Source: Bacteroidales bacterium (GTDB lineage Bacteria; Bacteroidota; Bacteroidia; Bacteroidales; WCHB1-69). From it: a stretch of DNA of 20,255 bases. The stretch is from positions 1 through 20,255 of the forward strand of contig JAAYQB010000008.1 in assembly GCA_012519525.1 (NCBI GenBank), written 5' to 3'. This document shows positions 14,343 to 20,255 of this stretch, in pieces (within the stretch, counting starts at the first letter, position 1; the number at the start of each line of letters is the position of its first letter). The position numbers and the translations under genes are program-made. The notes below the pieces were generated by a model. It saw nothing but the letters and a program-made list of their open reading frames with translations. It made no database searches and was not told where the DNA came from.

Positions 14343-16421
14343 ATGATAATGAAAAGATTATTTATTCTATCCTCTATTTTCTTGATAATAGGAGAGATAA
14401 GTTCACAGCAAATCACCTACAGTGAAGCTCAAAAAGTAGCACGGAACTTTTTTTCAAAACAACAGAAATCGGCAACAACATGTTCTTATATTGCAAAAGA
14501 TAAGCAAGACACATTGTTTTATGTGTTTAATGCGGAAAAAGGTTTTGTTGTAATTGCCGCCGACAAACGTTCGGTACCTATATTGGCTTTTTCGGACAAA
14601 GATGTTTTTGAAGTGGAAAATGTTACGCCGCCCGTTAAAATGTGGTTGGAACATTATGAAAATCAAATCCGATTGCTGCAATCATCTTCCGAAGAAATAT
14701 CCGAAAAAAACATTCAATCGTGGAGTAAATTATTAAAGAATCAAAAAGATTTTGATAACGACATTGAATTTATTTCGCCTTTGTTGACATCGAAATGGGG
14801 ACAAGGAAAAAATTATAATTATTTTTGCCCAAAAGATGAAACGGGTCCCAACGGACGTGTTGTAACAGGCTGTGTTGCAACAGCTATTGCTCAATTAATA
14901 TATTATTTTCGTTTTCCGACAACAGGCATAGGTGCTTATTCTTATGAACATGATACTTACGGAACTATTGCCGCCGATTTTAGCGCAGCTACTTACGATT
15001 ATGCAGCCATGACAGATATTCCTAACGGTATTAATACAGCAATGTCTTTATTAATACATCATTGCGGAGTTGCAGTCGATATGGTATATGGTCCGAAAGC
15101 CTCAGCAATGTACAATCATAAAGCTGCCTATGTCTTACGTACTTATTTTAAATATGCACCGGAAACAGAATATGTTTTCAGAGATACGACCACTCAAAAT
15201 TGGGATAGCATCATCGTATCGCATTTAAACCGAAAAATTCCTCTTTACTATGCAGGCTGGAGTATTCCCGACACCAATGGACATGGATTTATTTGTGATG
15301 GTTATCAACGTGTTGATTCAAATTATTATTATCATTTTAATTTCGGATGGGACGGATATATGGATGGATATTTTTATACCGACGCCCTAAGTCCGGGCGG
15401 AAATAATTTTAATTTAGCGCAAGAAATCATTATTAATGCTTATCCCGACACCTCTTTATACACCTATCCCGACCCAAAAACCATTGTCGGCGAAACGATA
15501 TTTACCGAAGCAGCAGGCTCGTTTGAAGATGGAAGCGGACGCATTCATAATTATGCAAACAATATGGATTATACATGGAAAATTTTCCCCGACCTTGACA
15601 GTATTCAAAAAATAAATTTTTATATTCAATATCAAATTGCTGAAAACGACACTTTGTTCATTACTTCTAATGATAATAACAATGAAAACATTATCATTAC
15701 AAACGATTCGGCAAATATGAATTTAGAGATAACAGGAACAAAAATAATAGTGCGTTTAGTTTCACACGATGGACCAAGCAAAAATGGTTTTTACGCTTAT
15801 TATTCAATAACTATTCCTTCTTATTGCAATCCTTTGCAAATAATAACAGCCAAGTCGGGAAAAATAGAAGATGGCAGTGGAAACAAGCGATACAACAATT
15901 TTACAGAATGTAAAAAACACTTAAAAATAAATGGTGTTACTTGTATTACATTGAATTTCACAAAATTTGAAACAGAAAAAGATAAAGACATACTGTATAT
16001 TTACGATTATGGTCCCAGCGAAAAAGAATTATTGCTAAGCCTTTCAGGAAATATAGGAGATACTTCTTTTACATTTAATACGAATTTTTTGTTTTTTATT
16101 TTTAAAACAGACGAAAAAAATGTGTTTGATGGTTGGGAATTGAACTATACTTCGGGCATGATAGGAGTATATGACAATACAGCAATTGAAAATCAAGTGA
16201 TTTTGTATCCTAATCCTGTTACAAATCAATTAGTAATCGATTTAGCCCAATACAAAGTAAACAATATCATTATCTATGATTATATGGGAAAACAAATAAA
16301 AAATCATTGTACAAACACATCGGATATTGTGATAGACGTTAGTGATTTAGCAAAAGGGATGTATTTAATTTCTATTAATACGGATAAAGGAAATATCACG
16401 AAAAAATTTATAAAACAATAA
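14343..16421 (+). CDS. Secreted C10 (streptopain-type) cysteine protease with CUB-like domains and T9SS sorting domain
   Basis: A 692-residue secreted protein. In order: signal peptide (about 1-22; a second ATG at 14349 is equally possible); a prodomain of the streptopain inhibitor type (about 24-115); the C10 catalytic domain (about 140-365). Cys177 lies in VTGCVATAIAQL, His314 in NGHGFICDGY, and Asn333 and Trp336 in HFNFGWDGY, so it appears active. Two CUB-like beta domains follow (about 385-500 and 505-610), each opening with a G-x-x-x-DGSG motif. A type A T9SS sorting domain (about 625-692) starts at YPNPVTNQ and ends in KKFIKQ. It should cross the outer membrane by the T9SS, to which the PorW-like gene belongs, and act at the surface on host or food proteins or rival cells. 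Confidence 0.92.
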   Translation: MIMKRLFILSSIFLIIGEISSQQITYSEAQKVARNFFSKQQKSATTCSYIAKDKQDTLFYVFNAEKGFVVIAADKRSVPILAFSDKDVFEVENVTPPVKMWLEHYENQIRLLQSSSEEISEKNIQSWSKLLKNQKDFDNDIEFISPLLTSKWGQGKNYNYFCPKDETGPNGRVVTGCVATAIAQLIYYFRFPTTGIGAYSYEHDTYGTIAADFSAATYDYAAMTDIPNGINTAMSLLIHHCGVAVDMVYGPKASAMYNHKAAYVLRTYFKYAPETEYVFRDTTTQNWDSIIVSHLNRKIPLYYAGWSIPDTNGHGFICDGYQRVDSNYYYHFNFGWDGYMDGYFYTDALSPGGNNFNLAQEIIINAYPDTSLYTYPDPKTIVGETIFTEAAGSFEDGSGRIHNYANNMDYTWKIFPDLDSIQKINFYIQYQIAENDTLFITSNDNNNENIIITNDSANMNLEITGTKIIVRLVSHDGPSKNGFYAYYSITIPSYCNPLQIITAKSGKIEDGSGNKRYNNFTECKKHLKINGVTCITLNFTKFETEKDKDILYIYDYGPSEKELLLSLSGNIGDTSFTFNTNFLFFIFKTDEKNVFDGWELNYTSGMIGVYDNTAIENQVILYPNPVTNQLVIDLAQYKVNNIIIYDYMGKQIKNHCTNTSDIVIDVSDLAKGMYLISINTDKGNITKKFIKQ

Positions 16422-16445
16422 TACGCAAGCAAATAAAAAGCATAA

Positions 16446-16473
16446 AAAAAAGAGGTGAATTCACCTCTTTTTT
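16446..16473. terminator. Bidirectional intrinsic terminator between protease and ferredoxin genes
   Basis: A perfect 28-bp palindrome centred between 16459 and 16460: six A, GAGGTGAA, its exact inverse, then six T. It forms a GAGGTG/CACCTC stem with a T-run on either strand. It lies between convergent genes (protease ends at 16421, ferredoxin ends at 16493), so it can stop transcription from both sides. Confidence 0.85.
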
Positions 16474-16492
16474 CTTTTTTTACCGAATTATA

Positions 16493-16663
16493 TTATTCAG
16501 GGTGAATAGCTTCTACGGGGCAAACATCAGCGCAAGCACCGCATTCTATACACTCGTCCGGATTGATAGAGTAAACATCTCCTTCTGAGATAGCACCAAC
16601 AGGACATTCACTTATACATGTTCCACATGCTGTACATAATTCTGGATCAATTTTATATGCCAT
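16493..16663 (-). CDS. 2[4Fe-4S] ferredoxin
   Basis: A 56-residue low-potential ferredoxin of the clostridial type, too short to be picked up by many length filters. It starts MAYKIDPELC and contains two cluster motifs, CTACGTCISECP and CIECGACADVCP, each C-x2-C-x2-C-x3-C-P. The acidic tail ends in EAIHPE. It carries electrons in the cytoplasm at low potential, for example between pyruvate:ferredoxin oxidoreductase, hydrogenase or Rnf-type complexes; the partner is not visible here. A full-match -7 box lies upstream on the minus strand, and a bidirectional terminator follows. The gene is monocistronic by layout. Confidence 0.95.
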   Translation of the reverse strand: MAYKIDPELCTACGTCISECPVGAISEGDVYSINPDECIECGACADVCPVEAIHPE

Positions 16664-16699
16664 AATTCTAAGTATTTTATTATTTATAATAATTTCATT

Positions 16700-16708
16700 G
16701 CAAAATTA
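16700..16708 (-). promoter_or_regulatory. -7 promoter box (TAATTTTGC) for the ferredoxin gene
   Basis: The minus strand reads TAATTTTGC, a full match, 36 bases before the ferredoxin ATG. No clear -33 TTG is present. Confidence 0.5.
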
Positions 16709-16757
16709 GCAAGTTTATTAATACTAAAAGCTCTTTTTGCTTTATTTTTTTAATTCT

Positions 16758-17336
16758 TTAGTAATTTTCTTTTTTCAATTCAAAATAAGCCAAAGGATGT
16801 TCGCAAGAAGGACATTTGCTTAATGCCTTATTTCCAACATGAACATAACCGCATTTTCGGCAAACCCAGCTCACGGACTCTGCTCTTTCGAATACTTTAT
16901 TTTCTTTAATATTTGCCAATAATTTACGGTAACGCTCCTCATGCATTGCCTCTGCTTTGGCTATCGCTCTGAATTTTGCCGCTATTTTTGGGAAACCTTC
17001 TTCGTCGGCTATTTTTGCAAAATGAGGATAAAGCTCCGCCCACTCTTCTTTTTCGCCTTCAGCTGCTGCCAATAAGTTTTCTTCTGTTGTGCCGATAACT
17101 CCAGCCGGATATGCCGCTGTAATTTCGACCATTCCTCCTTCAAGAAAACCAAAAAATTGTTTTGCATGCTGTTCTTCTTGCTCTGCCGTTTCCATAAAAT
17201 AAGCAGCGATTTGTTCATATCCTTCTTTTTTTGCTACTTTAGCAAAAAAGGTATAACGATTTTTCGCTTGAGATTCTCCTGCAAATGCAGTTAATAAATT
17301 TTTCTCTGTCTTTGTGTTTTTTAAACTTGTACTCAT
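16758..17336 (-). CDS. rbr: Rubrerythrin
   Basis: A 192-residue peroxide reductase of normal length. The N-terminal four-helix diiron domain shows AFAGESQAKNRY, ETAEQEEQHAKQFF and AIAKAEAMHEERY, which supply the Glu and His ligands. The C-terminal rubredoxin-like [Fe(SCys)4] domain shows CRKCGYVHVG and CPSCEHPLAYFEL. It reduces hydrogen peroxide with electrons from rubredoxin or ferredoxin and protects anaerobes from oxidative stress. The ferredoxin gene lies downstream on the same strand, but it has its own promoter box. A full-match -7 box lies upstream of this gene. No good terminator follows; only a weak 5-bp stem is visible near 16727-16743. Confidence 0.96.
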   Translation of the reverse strand: MSTSLKNTKTEKNLLTAFAGESQAKNRYTFFAKVAKKEGYEQIAAYFMETAEQEEQHAKQFFGFLEGGMVEITAAYPAGVIGTTEENLLAAAEGEKEEWAELYPHFAKIADEEGFPKIAAKFRAIAKAEAMHEERYRKLLANIKENKVFERAESVSWVCRKCGYVHVGNKALSKCPSCEHPLAYFELKKENY

Positions 17337-17362
17337 ACTTTATTTTTTATTTTTTTTATTTT

Positions 17363-17371
17363 GCAAAGATA
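17363..17371 (-). promoter_or_regulatory. -7 promoter box (TATCTTTGC) for rubrerythrin
   Basis: The minus strand reads TATCTTTGC, a full match, 26 bases before the start codon. A TTG on the minus strand at 17391-17393 lies 19 bases upstream and could serve as -33. Confidence 0.6.
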
Positions 17372-17429
17372 TACTTTTATTTGTTTCAATCAATAAAAAA
17401 TAAATATTTACCTCTCTTTTATTTTTTTT

Positions 17430-17486
17430 CCGCAGAGTTCCCAAAGGATTCCCAAAGGTCGCAGAGTTTCTTTGCGTCCTTTGCGG
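17430..17486. repeat. Imperfect palindromic intergenic repeat (CCGCAGAG ... CTTTGCGG)
   Basis: CCGCAGAG (17430-17437) faces CTTTGCGG (17479-17486), matching at 7 of 8 positions. Inside are two copies of TTCCCAAAGG at 17438-17447 and 17449-17458 (period 11), and CGCAGAG facing CTTTGCG. From memory, GCAGAG/CTTTGCG repeats of this look are common between genes in Bacteroidota genomes; no function is known to me. It begins the gene-free stretch 17372-17844. Confidence 0.55.
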
Positions 17487-17505
17487 TTGAAAAGGTAGAA
17501 TAAAC

Positions 17506-17554
17506 AATTACGAATTACGAATTGACGCTTTGACTACTTTGACTACTTCGACAA
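17506..17554. repeat. Two short tandem repeats (AATTACG x3 and CTTTGACTA x3)
   Basis: A 7-bp unit AATTACG repeats at 17506 and 17513, with a degenerate third copy at 17520. A 9-bp unit CTTTGACTA then repeats at 17528 and 17537, with a third degenerate copy CTTCGACAA at 17546. There are no unique spacers, so this is not a CRISPR array. It lies between two larger repeat elements. Confidence 0.5.
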
Positions 17555-17623
17555 ACTCAATAACCGAAGCTACTATAACGTAATAAAAACAACAACCAGC
17601 TGAAAATCAAACAATTTCAAACT

Positions 17624-17724
17624 CCCTCCCCACTTATTCGTAAAGCTGTTTGAATTTTATATTAAGGTACTCATGCTTTAACTTCGCTGAACTTACGTTT
17701 TCGCTTCGCTCCAAGTGGGGAGGG
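17624..17724. repeat. Inverted-repeat element with 12-bp perfect arms
   Basis: CCCTCCCCACTT (17624-17635) is exactly inverted as AAGTGGGGAGGG (17713-17724) across a 77-bp spacer. The right arm runs on into a second G-rich motif, CTGGGGTGGGG (to 17735). The G-rich arms stand out sharply from the AT-rich surroundings. No transposase frame is present, so this could be a small non-autonomous mobile element or a REP-like intergenic repeat. No target-site duplication is obvious. The rest of 17736-17795 shows nothing I can support. Confidence 0.5.
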
Positions 17725-17795
17725 CTGGGGTGGGGTAAATTCAAGGGTGGGATTAGTGGTGTAATTTACGCTTATTGAGTAAAGTCCATATAAAA

Positions 17796-17831
17796 TAAAA
17801 AAAACTCCCGCGACATAACGTCATCGGGAGT
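17796..17831 (-). terminator. Intrinsic terminator of tRNA-Lys
   Basis: ACTCCCG (17804-17810) pairs with CGGGAGT (17825-17831), with an inner GAC/GTC stem. On the minus strand the stem is followed by a run of T (complement of the A-run up to 17804). It lies 13 bases past the 3' end of the tRNA. Confidence 0.75.
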
Positions 17832-17844
17832 CCACTAACCCTTG

Positions 17845-17917
17845 TGTTCCAGCTGGGATTCGAACCCAGGACCCCATCCTTAAAAGGGATGTGCTCTACC
17901 TGCTGAGCTACTGAAAC
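17845..17917 (-). tRNA. tRNA-Lys (anticodon UUU)
   Basis: The 73-nt minus-strand sequence folds as a full cloverleaf. The acceptor is GTTTCAG/CTGGAAC with one G-T pair; U8 and A9 follow. The D arm is GCTC/GAGC, the anticodon stem CATCC/GGATG with loop CTTTTAA (anticodon TTT, reading lysine AAA/AAG), and the T arm CTGGG TTCGAAT CCCAG. The discriminator base is A. The CCA end is not encoded and must be added by CCA-transferase. It has its own promoter box and terminator and is a single tRNA unit. Confidence 0.96.
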
Positions 17918-17938
17918 CAACCTTTTATTTTTAGAAGT

Positions 17939-17947
17939 GCAAAAGTA
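17939..17947 (-). promoter_or_regulatory. -7 promoter box (TACTTTTGC) for tRNA-Lys
   Basis: The minus strand reads TACTTTTGC, a full match, 21 bases before the first base of the tRNA. Confidence 0.6.
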
Positions 17948-18048
17948 TAAAAAATTTCTTTATAAAATACCCTTTTCTTTAAGTTTTCTGTTTTTAAGAA
18001 AAATATCGTTTATTCAATAAAAATGACCGTTCATTAGGAATTATTTTT

Positions 18049-18057
18049 TATTTTTGC
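18049..18057 (+). promoter_or_regulatory. -7 promoter box (TATTTTTGC) for the CinA/PncC-type gene
   Basis: TATTTTTGC is a full match. It lies only 7 bases before the ATG at 18065 but 25 bases before the ATG at 18083, so it favours the second start codon. Confidence 0.55.
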
Positions 18058-18082
18058 AAAAATAATGCATCATCATCTTATT

Positions 18083-18607
18083 ATGGAAAAGATTAAAAAT
18101 ACAAATAGTCCTTTTTTAAGGAAAGATGACAAAGAATTGCTTAAAAATTTAACAGACTATTTAATTCAAAAGAAAAATACTCTTTCTACCGCCGAAAGCT
18201 GTACGGGAGGTTATTTGTCTCATTTATTTACCTCAATTCCCGGCAGTTCCGCTTATTTTAAAGGAGGAGTGATTGCTTATGCCAATGAAATTAAAGAAAG
18301 AATATTACTCGTCCCAAAAGAAATACTATTAACAGACGGAGCCGTAAGCGAAAACACTGTGTTTCTTATGGCAAAAAATTGTAAAAAAACATTGCAAACG
18401 GATTATGCTATTGCCGTATCCGGTATAGCAGGACCTGACGGAGGAACTATCGAAAAGCCCGTAGGAACAGTTTGGATTGCCATTGCTTCCAATAAAAAAG
18501 TCCATACGCAACTTTTTCGTTTTGGCAATATGACAAGAAAAGAAATAATTTATCAATCTGCTTTTCAAGCTATTAAATTATTAACTAACATTATAGAAAA
18601 CGAATAA
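18083..18607 (+). CDS. pncC: CinA C-terminal-type nicotinamide-nucleotide amidohydrolase (PncC)
   Basis: A 174-residue stand-alone version of the CinA C-terminal domain. This enzyme converts NMN to nicotinate mononucleotide and ammonia in the pyridine nucleotide cycle. Family marks are TAESCTGGYLSHLFTSIPGSSAYFKGG, YANEIKERIL and SGIAGPDGGTIEKPVGTVWIA. The N-terminal nucleotide-pyrophosphatase half of full-length CinA is absent, which is common. I take the ATG at 18083 since the earlier ATG at 18065 would sit almost on the transcription start predicted from the -7 box; the earlier one adds only MHHHLI. It is followed 92 bp later by a VWA gene on the same strand. Confidence 0.9.
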   Translation: MEKIKNTNSPFLRKDDKELLKNLTDYLIQKKNTLSTAESCTGGYLSHLFTSIPGSSAYFKGGVIAYANEIKERILLVPKEILLTDGAVSENTVFLMAKNCKKTLQTDYAIAVSGIAGPDGGTIEKPVGTVWIAIASNKKVHTQLFRFGNMTRKEIIYQSAFQAIKLLTNIIENE

Positions 18608-18699
18608 GCAATATGAAACGAATATGCCCAACTCATTTTGACACACAAGTTATAAAGCATGTGAGTTCCATAACTTTAAATTGAAAAAATTATAAACGT

Positions 18700-20097
18700 A
18701 TGAAAACATCAAAAAGCATATTTTATTTAATAACAGCTGTTTTATTATTCCTTAGCTTTAACTTATCCGCTCAAAATAAGCCTAAAAAAAATACGGAATC
18801 TCACTATTTGACACGTATTCTTTTTATTTACGATGCATCGAATAGTATGTGGGGTGATTGGCAAAGCGATAAAAAAATAAACATTGCGAATCGTTTACTA
18901 TCGCGCATGATTGACAGCCTTGCCGAATATACCAATACGGAATTAGCATTACGCGTTTTTGGTCATCAAAAAGAATATCGTTTTTACGATTGTTCGGACA
19001 CAAAATTAGAAGTTCCTTTTATGCCTAATAACCATTTAAAAATAAAACAAAAATTAAAAGCTATTTATCCCAGAGGAACTACTCCGATAGCTCGCTCCTT
19101 AGAAGCTGCCGCCAAAGATTTTCCGCCTTGTCAGCATTGCAGAAATATTATTATTTTAATAACAGACGGAATAGAAGAATGCGACGGCGACCCCTGTGCC
19201 ATATCTCAAGAGCTACAAAAGAAAGGAATTATATTAAAACCATTTATTATTGGAATCGGTCAAAATTTTAAAGAAGCATTCGATTGTGTTGGAACATATA
19301 TTGATGCCAGTACGGAAGAAGATTTTAGCAATGCTCTTCAAATAGCCATCGATCATATTTTCTTTTCGACAAGTTGTCAAGTCAATTTATTGGATATTCA
19401 TAATTTACCGACAGAAAGCAATGTCAATATGACCTTTTACGATAGTCATACCCAAAAAGAACTATACAATTACATCCATACGATGAATACACGCGGCGTT
19501 CCCGATACGCTTTATTTAGACCCACGTCCATCGTATGATATAGTGGTGCATACAATTCCTCCCGTTAAAGCAACAAATATTAAATTAGTCCCCGGTAAAC
19601 ATACCGTTATCCCCATTGATGCTCCAAGAGGCAATTTATTGATAAAAACATCTTCGAATAAAAACACTCAATACCAAAAAACACCGATTATTATTAGAAA
19701 AGCAGGGCAACAAGAAATTTTAAATGTTCAATACGTTGAAATCCCAGAGACTTATTTGGTAGGAAAATACGACTTGGAAATGTTGTGTTTACCAATATTA
19801 TCTATTAAAAATATTGAAATTAATCAAAGTTATACTACGCAAATTAAAATTCCTAATCCCGGTATAGCCGTTGTCCAAAAACATCAGCCGGGCTACGGAA
19901 GTTTGTATGTCTTACGAAACAATAAAATGGAATGGATTTATAATTTACGGGAAGATGATACGCAAGAATCCATCTTATTACAACCGGGAACTTATAAAAT
20001 AGTTTTCAGAGAAAAATATGAATATCAAACCATAAAGAGTATTACCAAAACTTTTATTATTCGTTCCGACGCCAATACTTCCGTTGATTTGAAGTAA
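18700..20097 (+). CDS. Secreted von Willebrand factor A domain protein
   Basis: A 465-residue protein with a signal peptide (residues 1-24, cutting after LSA). A VWA domain follows (about 38-215), then a beta-rich C-terminal half with no family I recognise. The metal-binding MIDAS site looks intact: DASNS at 45-49, Thr in PRGTTPIARSL, and Asp in LITDGIEECDGDPC. Cysteines in the CQHC and CDGDPC segments may form disulfides in the periplasm. VWA domains bind partner proteins through a divalent metal ion. There is no T9SS sorting domain, lipobox or transmembrane anchor at the end, so it is probably periplasmic. No clear promoter box lies in the 92-bp gap, so it may be read through from the pncC gene. 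Function unknown. Confidence 0.8.
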   Translation: MKTSKSIFYLITAVLLFLSFNLSAQNKPKKNTESHYLTRILFIYDASNSMWGDWQSDKKINIANRLLSRMIDSLAEYTNTELALRVFGHQKEYRFYDCSDTKLEVPFMPNNHLKIKQKLKAIYPRGTTPIARSLEAAAKDFPPCQHCRNIIILITDGIEECDGDPCAISQELQKKGIILKPFIIGIGQNFKEAFDCVGTYIDASTEEDFSNALQIAIDHIFFSTSCQVNLLDIHNLPTESNVNMTFYDSHTQKELYNYIHTMNTRGVPDTLYLDPRPSYDIVVHTIPPVKATNIKLVPGKHTVIPIDAPRGNLLIKTSSNKNTQYQKTPIIIRKAGQQEILNVQYVEIPETYLVGKYDLEMLCLPILSIKNIEINQSYTTQIKIPNPGIAVVQKHQPGYGSLYVLRNNKMEWIYNLREDDTQESILLQPGTYKIVFREKYEYQTIKSITKTFIIRSDANTSVDLK

Positions 20098-20103
20098 ACT
20101 TAT

Positions 20104-20255
20104 TTATTGATTTGCTTTTTGAATTTGCTCTATAATATAATTGACTCCAAGAAATTCGGCACAAGTGATAATAGCTCCTATACTAACACCTAATATTCCG
20201 TGAGAGTTGATGTTTTGCCCTGTCATAAATAAATTGGGAACTTTTGTTCGTTGCG
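20104..20255 (-). CDS. Phytoene desaturase-type FAD-dependent oxidoreductase, C-terminal end (partial)
   Basis: Only the last 49 codons are in the window; the start lies beyond the right edge. The visible part reads TKVPNLFMTGQNINSHGILG, then VSIGAIITCAEFLG. This matches the C-terminal FAD-binding segment (NLFxTGQ, then HGxxG) of carotenoid desaturase and retinol saturase-like oxidoreductases widespread in Bacteroidota. The substrate cannot be told. It is convergent with the VWA gene, with only 6 bp between the stop codons and no terminator hairpin. Confidence 0.75.
   Translation of the reverse strand, partial: QRTKVPNLFMTGQNINSHGILGVSIGAIITCAEFLGVNYIIEQIQKANQ

Noticed and set aside
16727..16743. 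Terminator after rubrerythrin
   Set aside because: The stem AAAGC/GCTTT is only 5 bp, and on the minus strand it is not followed by a T-run. It is too weak to annotate.
17506..17554. CRISPR-like array
   Set aside because: The units are 7 and 9 bp and directly adjacent, with no unique spacers and no cas gene. They are simple tandem repeats.
18613..18684. 23-codon frame between the pncC and VWA genes
   Set aside because: It is short, has no promoter box or ribosome site, and its product shows no signal, helix or family feature. Chance is the simpler reading.

Overview
The window is AT-rich bacterial chromosome, most likely from an anaerobic member of the Bacteroidota (Bacteroidales-like). Four things point there. 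Nine spots carry the Bacteroidota -7 promoter box TAnnTTTG, usually followed by C. Shine-Dalgarno sequences are almost absent. There is a PorW/SprE-type lipoprotein of the type IX secretion system (T9SS), and a C10 protease ends in a T9SS sorting domain. Rubrerythrin, a 2[4Fe-4S] ferredoxin and two ferredoxin-bearing ATPases suggest anaerobic life.

Left part (1-6638, genes on the minus strand). A run reads leftwards: an unrecognised lipoprotein, a possible 25-residue hydrophobic peptide, a PorW/SprE-like TPR lipoprotein, a bactofilin, an AtpZ/AtpI-like two-helix protein, a four-helix membrane protein and a class I/II aminotransferase. No ATP synthase gene follows the AtpZ-like pair, although such genes normally precede atpB. 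A small 51-codon frame with its own promoter box lies upstream of this run.

Centre-left (6732-10048, plus strand). One promoter, four closely packed genes and a terminator form an operon: ExbB-type channel, ExbD, a TonB-like transducer with a glycine-rich linker, and FolC.

Centre (10060-14265, plus strand). This is the most interesting block: a DUF134 DNA-binding protein, a NifX/ORP-type cofactor-binding protein, a glycine/arginine-rich DUF5320-type protein, a hairpin, a second NifX/ORP-type protein, a DUF89 (ARMT1-like) protein and two MinD/Mrp-type ATPases with inserted 2[4Fe-4S] ferredoxin domains. It resembles the orange-protein (ORP) gene clusters of anaerobes. No nitrogenase gene is present. 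It probably handles a metal-sulfur cluster. The promoter box is bracketed by a 13-bp direct repeat that may be an operator for the DUF134 protein.

Right part (14312-20255). A secreted C10 (streptopain-type) protease with two CUB-like domains and a T9SS signal meets, across a bidirectional terminator, a minus-strand ferredoxin gene and then rubrerythrin. A 0.5-kb gene-free stretch holds several repeat families. Then come a minus-strand tRNA-Lys(UUU) with its own promoter and terminator, a plus-strand stand-alone CinA C-terminal domain (PncC) gene and a secreted von Willebrand A domain protein. The window ends inside the C-terminal part of a minus-strand FAD-dependent phytoene desaturase-type oxidoreductase.

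All family assignments come from reading motifs by eye; no database search was possible.
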